The translations under genes and the position numbers were made by a program. Below the pieces are notes generated by a model. The model saw nothing but the letters and a program-made list of their open reading frames with translations. It searched no databases and was not told the origin of the DNA. From Aspergillus flavus (taxonomy: Eukaryota; Ascomycota; Eurotiomycetes; Eurotiales; Aspergillaceae): a DNA stretch of 64,000 nt. Shown here in pieces: positions 22,863 through 33,397 of this stretch. Numbering within the stretch: position 1 is the stretch's first letter; every line of letters begins with the position of its first letter. The stretch spans positions 3,162,001-3,226,000 of the forward strand of contig NC_092407.1 in NCBI RefSeq assembly GCF_009017415.1. The letters run 5' to 3'.

Positions 22863-24097
22863 CTAGCCAGCGCTGAGCGTAACTTTCAATCGCTCTTCCA
22901 CCCGTCTCACTACCTCCGGGTCTGGTTCCGGTTTTTGTTTCTTGGGTCTGGGGTGAAGTCAGTAAATAACGCACGTCCATGGTAAAGGGGTTAGATGCCA
23001 TGACGTACGGGTCTCGTATGGTTTCTGAGCATTTCTCCTGGCCACAATTGGCGCATGTCTTTTCCCCCGATCGGTACATGGTCGAACACTTATGACAGGT
23101 GTATCGCACGCGCAGACGCGGTTTCTTCCACGTCCGTGCTGGGGGTTCTGCTGGAGGTTCCGCATCTCCTGGATAACCATCAGGATACTTGTCCAATTTA
23201 GCCCTAGAAGTAGTTAGTAAAATGTCGCTACCATCGGAACTGAGTGGGAAAAGACTGTCACATACGGTTCTCGAGGACACTTCTTGCACCGGGTGTGTTT
23301 GCAATTCTCGCACTCCGTGGCGTCTGGCGCGAAGGTCGTACAGCAACGGTGGCAAGTGCGACGCACTCTCTGCTTGACTTCTTTGCGTATAAGGTCCTGG
23401 CCGCCGGTACGCGATGGAAGTGTAAGTGGGGGTTCCTTAACCTTGCGCGGGGCGCCGGCCGGCTCCTTGCCCTTCTGCGAGAGGATAGTCTGGAGGGCGG
23501 ACTCGGTCTGATGATCATGCGACGACTTATGCGGCGGGTAGCGGGGGCACTTCTTGCAACGAACATGCTGGCAGTTGGTGCAGAGCTTGTCGATTCCGAA
23601 CGTAGTCTGGCAGCGGTGACAGGTGCGACGAACCCTCATGCGAATCGGCTTGGCCACACGTTGAACTTCGATGTCGGTAGTCGACCTCCATTCTCCAGGT
23701 TCCAGCGTCAATCCATACTTGGCGAATAAAGCACGAGCCTTCTCCTCCTGAATCGCGCCCCAGTGCTTGAACACGGTCGGTTCGGGGCCAGAATTGGCGG
23801 TTGTATCCTTCGCTGGAGCGGTGGTAGTTTTAGGGGCAGCAGTAGCCTTAGCAGGAGCAGTAGTTTTCGAACTGCGCTCAAGTTAGTGCGCTCATAGTGG
23901 GGAAGAAAAGAGAGGGGGTTGTCGTACGGCGCGGACTTGGTCGGCGAAGCTTGTCCACTAGTTTCCTGCGAGTTGGATGCAGATTCGGACTTTGAAGACG
24001 AGCTTTTCCTCAACACCGTTCTCATTCGTTGGAGGTACCTCGCGAAGCCCTCTTGCTTCCCCTCATTGGGCTGTTTCGGGGCCCCTTGGTTGGACAT
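22863..24097 (-). CDS. Protein with three Cys-rich zinc-binding repeats
   Basis: Four exons (24097-23928, 23871-23266, 23203-23009, 22947-22863) encode 351 residues. Introns of 56, 62 and 61 bp have clear donors (GTACGA, GTATGT, GTACGT) and TACTAAC/CTGAC branch sites. A Ser/Lys-rich N-terminus and a Thr/Ala/Lys/Pro linker precede three repeats beginning RVR.TCH.C. The pattern is C-x2-C-x9/10-C-x2-C-x4-C-x2-C, as in CHRCQTTFG, CTNC and CKKCPR. The third repeat (CHKCSTMY, CANC, KCSET) lacks the final Cys. The C-terminus RRVEERLKVTLSAG is a short helix. I know of similar uncharacterised fungal proteins but no function. DNA, RNA or protein binding are all possible. Confidence 0.8.
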
Positions 24098-24773
24098 CTT
24101 GTTTGGGGTTTCTCCGGGTCGATAGGTATATAGTAATGTTTTAGATTTGGTACAGATTCTTGGTGTCGTTAAAATCCGGGAACAACATCGGCAAATAGTC
24201 CTTCCTGTTCGTATCGACGGTAATTGTATTTGCAATCGATCTTTTGTATTGAGTTCGATTCACACCGCTCTGTTCTTCTATATCCTCCAGGGGCGGCAGA
24301 GTTGGCGTTATCCCACCTGTGGGGGTGAAGGGCGGAAAGTGAAAAAAGAATAAAAAAAAAAAAAGAATGAAGGCGGCTGAATAAAAAATCGAGACGAATT
24401 GACCAGTCGTCAGCGATATCCAAGCTGAGCACCTGCTGGGAAGGTGATCGCCCGTGAAGTCGTGGTGGTTGAAGTTGATGGTTAAGTTTATAGTCGGAGC
24501 AGGTCACACAGACGAGTACCGAACCACAGGACTGGGAGACCCAGCGAGACGGTGAGGTGCAAAACCCAAGGCGCAGGGTCTGCAATGGCAAGGAAGTGGG
24601 CTCGCTTGATTGGCCGAGTGGCGGTCAGATCCAGTGGTGGACTGGATCAGTCAAATCCGAGGGAGAGGTCGAGGGTGGCGGCAAGTTAAGTACCTTAGCT
24701 TTCGATGGGGTATGGCGAGCTATATACGTCGATGTGAAGAAGCGACCAACGTCAGGTAGCCAAATCACCGGGA

Positions 24774-24774
24774 G

Positions 24775-24805
<31 letters not shown>
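24774..24805 (+). repeat. Poly-A / (GAAAA)n simple repeat
   Basis: An A-run followed by three GAAAA units, upstream of the zinc-repeat gene. Confidence 0.8.
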
Positions 24806-27150
24806 TAATAGCAGCGCACCAACAGCGGCGGACCGAACGATAAATAGAAGCTGGATAGGCTTTCTGGGGGAACCGGATGAGCGAGAGGGGGGTGGGTACA
24901 GCTCCGTATGGGCTTGAGTCTAAAGGGAATCGCCCATGGGTCGCACTGTTTTATTTCAATCATTTTATTATTTTTTCTATTTTTCATATTTCCGACGATT
25001 TCTTACCATATTATTAATGATCAGGATAACTGTTATATCATATGAAAATCCATCAAATAATTCCTGAACATCGGAATAACATGCGCCATCTCGTCCTGTA
25101 TTAGTAGATACCTGGACCATTACGTACAATACATACAATCAACCAAATTCTGCACCATCTTAAACATCTCAATTCTTATGATTCACAATACAAAAGGAAT
25201 CAAAAAAGAAAAAGAAAAGAAGAATACTCAATAGACTTAAGGTTCGGGGTTGACACTGACATGGATACAAGTACCCAAATACAGACCCGTAAGAATGTAA
25301 ACAACAGTAACAGATAGAAACAATAATAATAATAAAAAGAAATCCAAAAGCTAGGGTAATATTTCCACTTCCCGGACTGCCGGTTCAATTGGTTGGCTGA
25401 TCTAATTCCTCCGCCAGTCTGGCGCGTAATAGACTAGCAGTACGTATGAAGGAATTTTTGTTCAGGTAGCTAGCTGCTGGGGGGGTTCCGTTGGTATGGC
25501 CCACCTGTCTACTAGTATGTATGGAATACAGCAGGCGAACCAAAGCGACGGAGCCATCGTACTAAATCATAGCGCTGTTCCCGCTCGGGAACAATGCCCG
25601 AGCCCAGAGTTTGACAGTCAGTCTGAAGGTCCCATTCAAGGACTGCCTGGGCATGAGATCTGGCGATCCTGAGACATTGGTGAGGGCCTGAGCTGATGGA
25701 CTTTTTGGTCCTTGTGGTTACTAATCTCTCTGCCAATTTAGCACCGTCTGTACATTATACAGAGCAGACCGAGACCGTGGTTCTGGATATCTGTAAATAC
25801 GGGTGTATGAAATACAGTATTTTATTGACAGCTGAGTCGGCACTATTTTCCTGAGTATGTGCAGTTACTGATTTTGGTTGGAATCTGGATAAATCAGTCC
25901 ATGGCTGCCGTTCATCGTAGCCGGACCGAAAATAAAGTTTTGTATGGTAATGACCATGAGCAAGATGATCCCTCGTATCATGCAATTGTCCCACTGGGAA
26001 GGGTCATGGCTGCATATAATACCCCGTCTTATACTTGTACGTACTTGAATGCTTCTCGTCCGTCCTCCGCGGAGGATATAGAGATAGCCGCGGAGGATGC
26101 AACATTCGAATTCGAGGTGGACAGCACGAATGGTCTCTTCAATTGCCTCAACAACAAATGATCACATCATATGGGATTTCTGTCAAAATGAGATCCTCGT
26201 CGTGAGGATACCAAGTTGCAAGTGACCATAAGTTACCACGTTACTCCCTCCATACCAAGTCATTCCTCCCCTGACGATAATAGTAGACTAAAACTACCGG
26301 CAATCGACCAGGTCTGCCGCCGTCGGGCTTTCCCCCCGCATTAGTTCTGATTTATTCAGCCGACCGCGACGAAATTATTAATGGCCCAACTAACTGCACA
26401 TCACGATACTTCTCATCTTCCCCAAACAGGAAATTGTAGTGACTTGAGTCCCACCGGAACCGCCGGCGAGAGTCTTCAGATCACTATCGTCCACCATAAG
26501 GATCATCAACCCCTAGTATCTAATCAACGCTTTATTTAGTAACCGGGGGACCTGACAGCGCCCATGCTCAGAGTATAATTCAAAAGGGATACAACTTCCA
26601 CCCCTTCCCCTATTTCACCTCACTTTATCCCTAGATACTACGTGCACCGAGTCTTAGATTCTATGCATGTCCAATGCACCTCGACGTAAACAATATAAAA
26701 GAAAAAACTCCGCTGAGCACAAGCTACGGCCGCCACGATCGTACAAACAAGCCCCTCAACAGCCCACGAGCACATCCGCGACCGAAACAGGACAAAGCTC
26801 GCTGCACGATGATGCAAAAGCGTACCCCAGGAACCCTTCGCCACGCAAGGACAAATACCACCTTACTATACTTACTCACCCACCTAACTAAAGGGGGCGC
26901 GCCATCCCAACGGCGTCCGACCATCATGCAGGACGGTGGCTGCATTCGGGACCCGGATGTTCCAGTTTCCAGCCTTAGTTCTCACTCAACTGGACTGACT
27001 AAATCGCGCCTTTGCCCCCCCTTGACAGTGCACGCACGGGTTTCCCTACCGGGAAGGTCGTTAAGAACTTAAGTGGCTCACTAACGTGCAGCTTTCAGGT
27101 ACTAGAAGCAGTATCGAAGATACCTTGTACTACTAGCCAATTTATATTGG

Positions 27151-27164
27151 GTGTGTGTGTGTGT
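27151..27164 (+). repeat. (GT)7 microsatellite
   Basis: Seven GT units in the gene-poor region, followed by GCTGCTGC. Confidence 0.85.
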
Positions 27165-29095
27165 GCTGCTGCAGGTGTCCCGTCCGAGGTCAACGCCCGC
27201 CCACCAATATGCAGGCTGACGAGGGTGTCGGAGAAATTTCTACCCTAAGGATTTTTCAGGAGACTTCCCCACCGGTTTTCTCAGGGAATTGAATGGGGTG
27301 ATGTTATCTGCAGTGATCATTAATCGTTTGGATTTTAATCTATATAGATTGTGCCTGATGAATCAGGGCGAGATGGCATGAGTACTTCCACAAGTACGTA
27401 CCTCGGTCAACAGTCAACCTTTCTATGCGTTGTTCAGTGCGTCTAGACTGTTATGGAGTCGTGGAAGCCATTGAGAAACGGTAGTAACCACAATCCACAC
27501 ATCCTCAGCAATCATCAGCATCTCCACTGGTGGAGTATCCCCCCAATCGACACGGTGGTCAGTGCCTGAGAAGTGTGGCCACTGGCCAGGTCACTGGGAC
27601 CGGTCCAGACAGGGGTATTTTCATGACTTACCCATTAGAGAGTGGAGAATCACCCCTCCCAATCACATCCATTGATTGTCAGTCTGTCTGACAATGAAAG
27701 GTGGCCGAACAATCGCAAAGTTCCAACTTCTGTCCCGGAAAGTTCTGGGTGGCAGCAGCACGACCAGGTGTCAAGAGTTAAGGCCTCTTATCTAACACAG
27801 TCCTGGGCCTAGTCCCGGTACGCTGTCCCCACTGTGGAGCGGCACGTATGAACTAGTAATGGATTTGGCTTTCTGCTAAATCGTGGTTCCATGTGTATCA
27901 TTCATGCCATCAGATTAGGTATTCGTCTGGTTTTATCCGCTGCATATACTTATGGGGGTCCATACTAGTATTACGAGTATCTATGAATTGTGGTACATGC
28001 TCGGTCGGAAATAATATTTGACTCTATCAGAATCTCTAGTTGTCATCATTCCCAAATGGACTGTTTCCTCATTATGATATACTGCTCTACACCGGGGTTC
28101 ATGTGGAAAGTGTATGTCAAATGGATCCACGGCACAGCTTTGAACATAGGCACACGTGCTCCAGGGGGACAATTACTGTGCTCACGTTCCCATGCTTAAT
28201 ATTCCAGCAATATATCTCAGCATCGGACATTCTTACATCATTAACCAAAATACACAGTGGGCAGTGTTGTTGACCCAGAATAAGAAGTGACACGTGGTCA
28301 CAGTCACACCACATCGCTATTATATCGATTATGATTGAAGCATTCTCGATGCAAGCCGTTGCATTAAAAAGCTGGAATGCCTTCGGGTTTGTATTTGTAT
28401 GCTCGCAGAAGCCGAGGGTCACGGAGAACACGAGCTTTAGATATATACCCGCAAGGTCAGTCGATATGTCGAGCGGCAAAGGATGGACTGTGAGCCCCAG
28501 ATGTCGGGTATCAGTATGTATGGAAGCTAGTCATCCGGCTCCTCGATGGGTATAGCACTGCGACTACCATGGGTGTTCTGAGCCGCAGAAGTGCTCCGGA
28601 AAAAAAAATGCACCCACTGAATAAGGTCTAGGACTTACCGAATGAACTTGAGCTTGATACCGAGATGGTTACAACCGTGCCCTAGCTAGATTGCTGTCTG
28701 TTATTGACCACATGAGAACCACAATGTGCGAACCTTGCATGTTCTGAAAGTGTGAATACACCATCAATGAGTATGGATGGAATCTTACCGTGCTCTGTCG
28801 GCTCGACCTCACGGAGTCGGGGACATAGCACGATCTTGAGTCTGATAACGTCATGATATATTTCAAGAAAACCATAGTCCATTACCTGGTAGTAGATCCT
28901 CATCCGCATAGAAGTATTCCGGGTTTCGGTGAAAGTATATGCATCGCTTTACTAAACCAAACATCGCCGTCATCCGTCGCGAATAGATCAAAGAGTAAAT
29001 AATGTCAAGTGCATAACGCCGACCGTGAATAGAAGCGCCAATGTCACGAACTAATTTACCAAATAAAGCCGTCTTTCCAAAATGAACGTTCAGGC

Positions 29096-29695
29096 TTAGT
29101 CCTCACCCTGCAATTTCGATTCAATGGATATAATGTCACCCTCTTCTTCAACTTCAATCACACGATTGACTTGTGCGGTGTTGCGCATCAATTCGACCGC
29201 ACCAGCGTACATCATTCGCGAGTTTGGGTTGCAGTTCTCTGGGAGCCAGTAGAGAAGGACGTAAGGAACCGAAGGGCGGCCGGATTTCTGTCGTTGGCCG
29301 GTCAATAAGAGTGGAAAGTAGCCTTTAGGGACGGTCACTCACCAGAGTCAAAGGATAACTCAGGAGAATAAAACGGGGCGATGAGTCAGGGAGCTCATCG
29401 GCCAGATCTTCCATCTTTGTGTACACTTCGCCATCTTCAGGACGAATTTCTTGGTTCTTTTGGTCGATGATATCTATCAAGTTGATCGTCAACTCAACAT
29501 CTTGGTGACGGACATGTGAGCCCTACATATTATAGCCTGAGGATCATTTGCTCTAGAAGTTCCCAAGCGAAACTTGCGCAATTTCTCCTTCGTCTCTGGA
29601 GAGAACGCATATAACCGAGATTCAGAAGCCTGTTCCCCCGAGATATCGTCAGGGGCGCAACGTTTACGAGGGTGAATGCGGGGCAATCTCACCAT
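29096..29695 (-). CDS. aim7: Glia maturation factor / Aim7, ADF-H actin regulator
   Basis: Four exons (29695-29693, 29629-29527, 29473-29343, 29287-29096) encode 142 residues, the standard GMF length. The first exon is only the ATG: the frame opens M, then a 63-bp intron (GTGAGA, CTGACG branch, CAG), then ASESRLYAFSPETKEKLRKFR. Reading straight through instead would insert about 21 non-conserved residues. The ADF-H core includes LGTSRANDPQAII, EIRPEDGEVY, RFILLSYPLTL, YVLLYWLPENC and RMMYAGAVELMRNTAQ. GMF binds Arp2/3 and promotes debranching of actin networks. It is divergent from the MoCF-domain gene with 326 bp between starts. Confidence 0.93.
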
Positions 29696-30021
29696 GTTAT
29701 AACTGCCTAGTCCGTACTAAAGTGAATTATAGTCGGTCGTTTTCTGAAGAATCAGAAATACTGTGAAGTCTTCTGATTCCCTCAATTTAGATCAGAAATT
29801 CCAACGCAAAAGTAACACAAAAGGAGAAATGAGCAACGGTAACTAAGTGGTGCTCCACGTTTTTGGCGGAAAGTGGGATGAGGCGGAAAGGGAGTTTTTC
29901 CCCACTCCACTCCAAAAGCCGTCATTTAGTCGCCCTGAAACGTGCCTGAGGTTGTGTCTCAACTTCCCCCCAACATCTGATCTCTCTCTCTCCACACCCC
30001 CTTTCACACTTCTCTCCCTCC
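29696..30021. promoter_or_regulatory. Divergent promoter aim7 / MoCF-domain gene
   Basis: 326 bp between two diverging ATGs. The stretch before 30022 is rich in CT repeats (TCTCTCTCTC near 29982), a common feature of fungal core promoters. Confidence 0.5.
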
Positions 30022-31291
30022 ATGTTCAGTCGTCTCAGTCAGTTGACCCGCCACCTCGCTCGACCATCACTCAATTACGCTTCCACCTCGCCGGTCGCTC
30101 TGCCGCCCTTATCGATATCTCAAGCTCGTGCCTCCAACATGACATCATCCGCGGTGCATAACTACACGAAAACGATACACACGGCAGCATGTCTGATCAT
30201 TGGTGACGAGGTGCTTGGCGGAAAGGTGAGTATTGATTTGAATGGAATCGGCCATTCAGCTCTGATCATCAGCCTATCTACTACACTTTTATCCCCGACT
30301 CTCCCTTTCTCCCTTGCCGCTGTTGCCATGTGCTGCACCGAGGTCATGTGCCCTGTTCTCGAATGAGTGACTGATGGTTGGAGTCCGAACTTTCAGACAA
30401 TTGATACCAATTCCGCATATTTCGCCAAGTATTGCTTCTCCCTTGGGATTCAGCTAAAAAGGGTAGAAGTCATCGCCGATGACGAAAGTGAAATTATTGA
30501 GGCTGTCAGGCGCATGAGTAACAACTACGATTTTGTGGTGACCAGCGGAGGCATTGGACCGACGTCCGTATACCCTATCCTTTTCTCTCGGAAGATTCCA
30601 CAGTTCCGAAGACCGTCCTGCTATATCGGAAGCTAACTATACGCCCCTTATGTCGGTAAAAAGCCACGATGATATTACGTATGAATCCATAGCCAAGGCG
30701 TTCGGCCTAAAGTTGAAACTACACCAAGGCGCTTTTGACCGTATGAAGAAGCTCTCCAAGCCTCACCCGATGCAACCGCAATTTGACTGGGATACCCCGT
30801 CGCCCGGTCTAACAGCCAAGCTGCGCATGGTTGAACTTCCCCACGATGATACTCTGTCGGAGGAGCAGCAGGCTACCTTTGTGGCTGATGATATGTGGGT
30901 GCCAATCGCCATCGTCAACGGTAATGTGCATATCTTACCAGGCGTTCCTCGTCTGTTCGAGAAGCTCCTTGAGCATCTGAAGCCTACTTTGCTTCCTCGG
31001 TTAACCGACCCTGAGGGAAAAGGCATTTATCGGTACTTATTCAGCACCCCCCTCCCTGAGAGTGCCGTGGCGCCTTACCTGACGGACCTTGCGACGCGGA
31101 CATCTTCACGAGGTATAAAGGTTGGTAGTTATCCCCGCTGGGGAAAGAAGCGGAACACCGTCACTTTGGTTGGAACCGACAAAGACTTCATGGACTCGTT
31201 GGTCTCGGAGGTCGAGGAGAATGTTCAGGGCACAAGAGTCTCGCAGGAAGATGAGCTTGACCCCCCTTCTGATGCAGAGGAAGGTAAATAA
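30022..31291 (+). CDS. MoCF/molybdopterin-binding-domain protein (CinA/FAD-synthase N-domain-like)
   Basis: Three exons (30022-30225, 30397-30563, 30664-31291) encode 332 residues. The first 40 residues (MFSRLSQLTRHLARPSLNYA...) are Arg/Ser-rich and acid-poor, like a mitochondrial presequence. An internal Met at MTSSAVHNYTK could give a cytosolic form. The domain begins TAACLIIGDEVLGGK and continues TIDTNSAYFAKYC, YDFVVTSGGIGPTHDD and LPGVPRLFEKLL, the MoCF_biosynth signature. In fungi such proteins stand alone or resemble the N-terminal domain of eukaryotic FAD synthase, and the reaction is not established here. The second donor is the unusual GTCCGT. It is supported because it alone restores GGIGPTHDD. 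Confidence 0.85.
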
Positions 31292-32470
31292 GGAAACGAC
31301 CGGTGATGCAATGTACATAGATTTGATGCAGCTGTCGATACACGCTTAGACATTAACCGCACTCGAAGCATATGATATGAAACCGCGCGTAAGAGTTGGG
31401 ATGTCTGTCCAGTATCCGGATCGTCGCTTTCTTGCTGTTGCGTGGTCAAGTAGGCCCATTCAACGAAACAACTTATAAACGAAAATAGAAATTGATTTAC
31501 CGGGGACTAAAACTATGAAATTCGAAAAGCACTACATTCCTGTAAACTCAATCCCGTGTTGCGCCGGATATATCAAACAGGGTCACATTCTCATATCCAG
31601 AAAAGTGCTCCAAACTGAGCACAGAAGTAGTTGGTTTGGATCCAAAAGTTCCGAGGCAAGAATAATCAATATTTTCATTGAAATAGTAAAACCAAATTAT
31701 TAAAGGAAAGGACCAGAGACGATGGAACGAGCTACCTTGAGTGCATGCCTTGGCGAAAACTGGAATTGAACAGCGGAACTGCAAAAACAAGCCAAGTCTA
31801 AGGATAGACAACAACAACGTCAAGAACTGGAGTCCTAGACTACCTTAAGCCCCAATGTGTTGGTTGCTGGCGATCTAGAGCAAGTGTTCGGACAGCTCGT
31901 GTCCTTGCGTGGAACACCGGTTTAGAGAAATAGTTGAGAGATAAGCAAAGTGCCACACCAATGCCCAAGTGATGAAAGGAAAAGAATAGAGCAAAGCAGA
32001 ACGGGGATGTCGACCCTGCGGAAGATCGCAGGCCAATGGCAATGATGATGAAGGGACGAAAAGAGACGGTTTTGCAGTTCAAAGCAACCAGAATGAAAAC
32101 CATGACAATAGCATGTACCTATATAAATGCACAGATCTACTGACAGGGTTAATTCCTCGTTCTACCCAAGAACGAGATCGTCAAGAACAGTCTTTCCAAA
32201 AATAAACAAACAGAGAAACAAAGGGGGAATCGAACATTCATGGAGATGATGACGGCATCATGGAGCAGGCATCACATCCGATAGCGAGTCTCGTATGGTA
32301 TAAATTTCACAATCCAAAAAGCGTCGACAAGCCACAATTAGCTCCGAGGCCGTGGCGCTATTCATGTCGCCAATATCTCGTTTGCCTGTCGAATTTTTAT
32401 TATATGTTTTGCTCCCTTCCGTATCTCGACTCGTGTGCTTGTATCCTTTCCAAGTCCAACGCCTACCCAA
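31292..32470. other. Convergent intergenic region
   Basis: 1.2 kb between the stops of the MoCF-domain gene (plus) and rasA (minus). Part is probably a long rasA 3' UTR. No gene was recognised. Frames at 31548-31823 and 31840-32103 (minus) are unsupported. Confidence 0.5.
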
Positions 32471-33397
32471 TTACATTATAATACACTTTCCGCAGCATCC
32501 AGCATTGTCGCCGGGTTCGCTCACGTCCATTTTGCCCTCCGGGGCGCGATTGCCGAAGGCCCCCGAGCCGGAGGGGTAAGACGACATTTCTTTGTTGTAC
32601 CGACGAATCTCACGGACGAGGTCGTAGAATGCGTTTTCGACGTTGATGCGAGACTTCGCGGATGTTTCGATAAATTTGCAGCCAAACTGTCTTGCTAGAG
32701 CTTCACCCTCTGTTGATAGACACAACCATCAGTCACATCAGCCATTACAGTGAGAGGACCGTTTAGCTCATTACCCACCTTCTACTGTGACGGCTCGCTC
32801 CTTCCCTAGATCGCACTTATTACCGACCACGATGATAGGGAAGTAATCCTTGTCCTTTACTCGTAAAATTTGTTGCTGGAATGTCATAATTTCTTCGAAG
32901 GACTGGCGCGACGTTATGGAGTAAACCAGAAGGAACCCTTCACCGGTCCGCATGTACTGTTCACGCATTGCCGAGTACTCCTCCTGTCCGGCCGTATCTA
33001 GAACATCCAACAGAGCGACCTCCTCGTCGATGACACATTGCTTGCGGTACGAATCTGTTTGCCGGGATCCGATGAGTAACCGAACGGGCCAGCGATATTC
33101 TCGAAGGATAGGGGAGGCGACTCACCTTCGATTGTCGGATCATATTCATCGACGAAGTGACTTTGAATCAATTGAATGGTCAAGCATGACTTTCCAACAC
33201 CACCACCACCAACAACTACCAGTTTGTATTCTCGTAGAAACTAGATTTCGTCCAAGCGTGAGTAACAACTTGCGCCATGTTCGGAAAGGGGCATGATGGA
33301 ATCGAGGAACGCAATTGAGCAAGGGGATAGAGAGAGAGGGAGAGACCGGGTGCCAGGGACCGGGCGTCGGGGAAAACAAGCTTACCTTTGAGGCCAT
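32471..33397 (-). CDS. rasA: Ras GTPase RasA
   Basis: Four exons (33397-33386, 33240-33126, 33054-32779, 32709-32471) encode 213 residues, the length of Aspergillus RasA. Exon 1 is just MASK. Exon 2 opens [18 protein letters not shown] (P-loop) and ends in the switch I region YDPTIE. Exon 3 continues DSYRKQC and [19 protein letters not shown] (switch II), then NKCD. Exon 4 has ETSAK and ends CCGKCIIM: a CaaX box for farnesylation preceded by cysteines suited to palmitoylation. RasA controls germination, polarity and asexual development from the plasma membrane. The long upstream region suggests an extended 5' UTR or complex promoter. Confidence 0.97.

Larger units (their letters stand above)
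24098..29095. other. 5-kb gene-poor region
   Basis: No convincing gene. Visible structure includes an A/G tract at 24774-24805, a nested inverted repeat at 25576-25602, a CCGCGG palindrome with a direct repeat at 26063-26098 and a (GT)7 run at 27151-27164. An 86-codon frame from an ATG at about 25900 to 26161 has no recognised domain. The first kilobase should hold the promoter and 5' UTR of the zinc-repeat gene. Confidence 0.45.

Noticed and set aside
22810..23009. Read-through C-terminus of the zinc-repeat gene (YVMASNPFTM...)
   Set aside because: An intron with GTACGT, CTGAC and CCCCAG at 22948-23008 gives a charged helical end typical of fungal proteins. The read-through tail looks random.
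25859..26161. 100-codon frame in the gene-poor region
   Set aside because: Opens with GTG, and the first ATG gives 86 residues. There is no domain and no convincing promoter or introns, so I left it uncalled although a small gene cannot be excluded.
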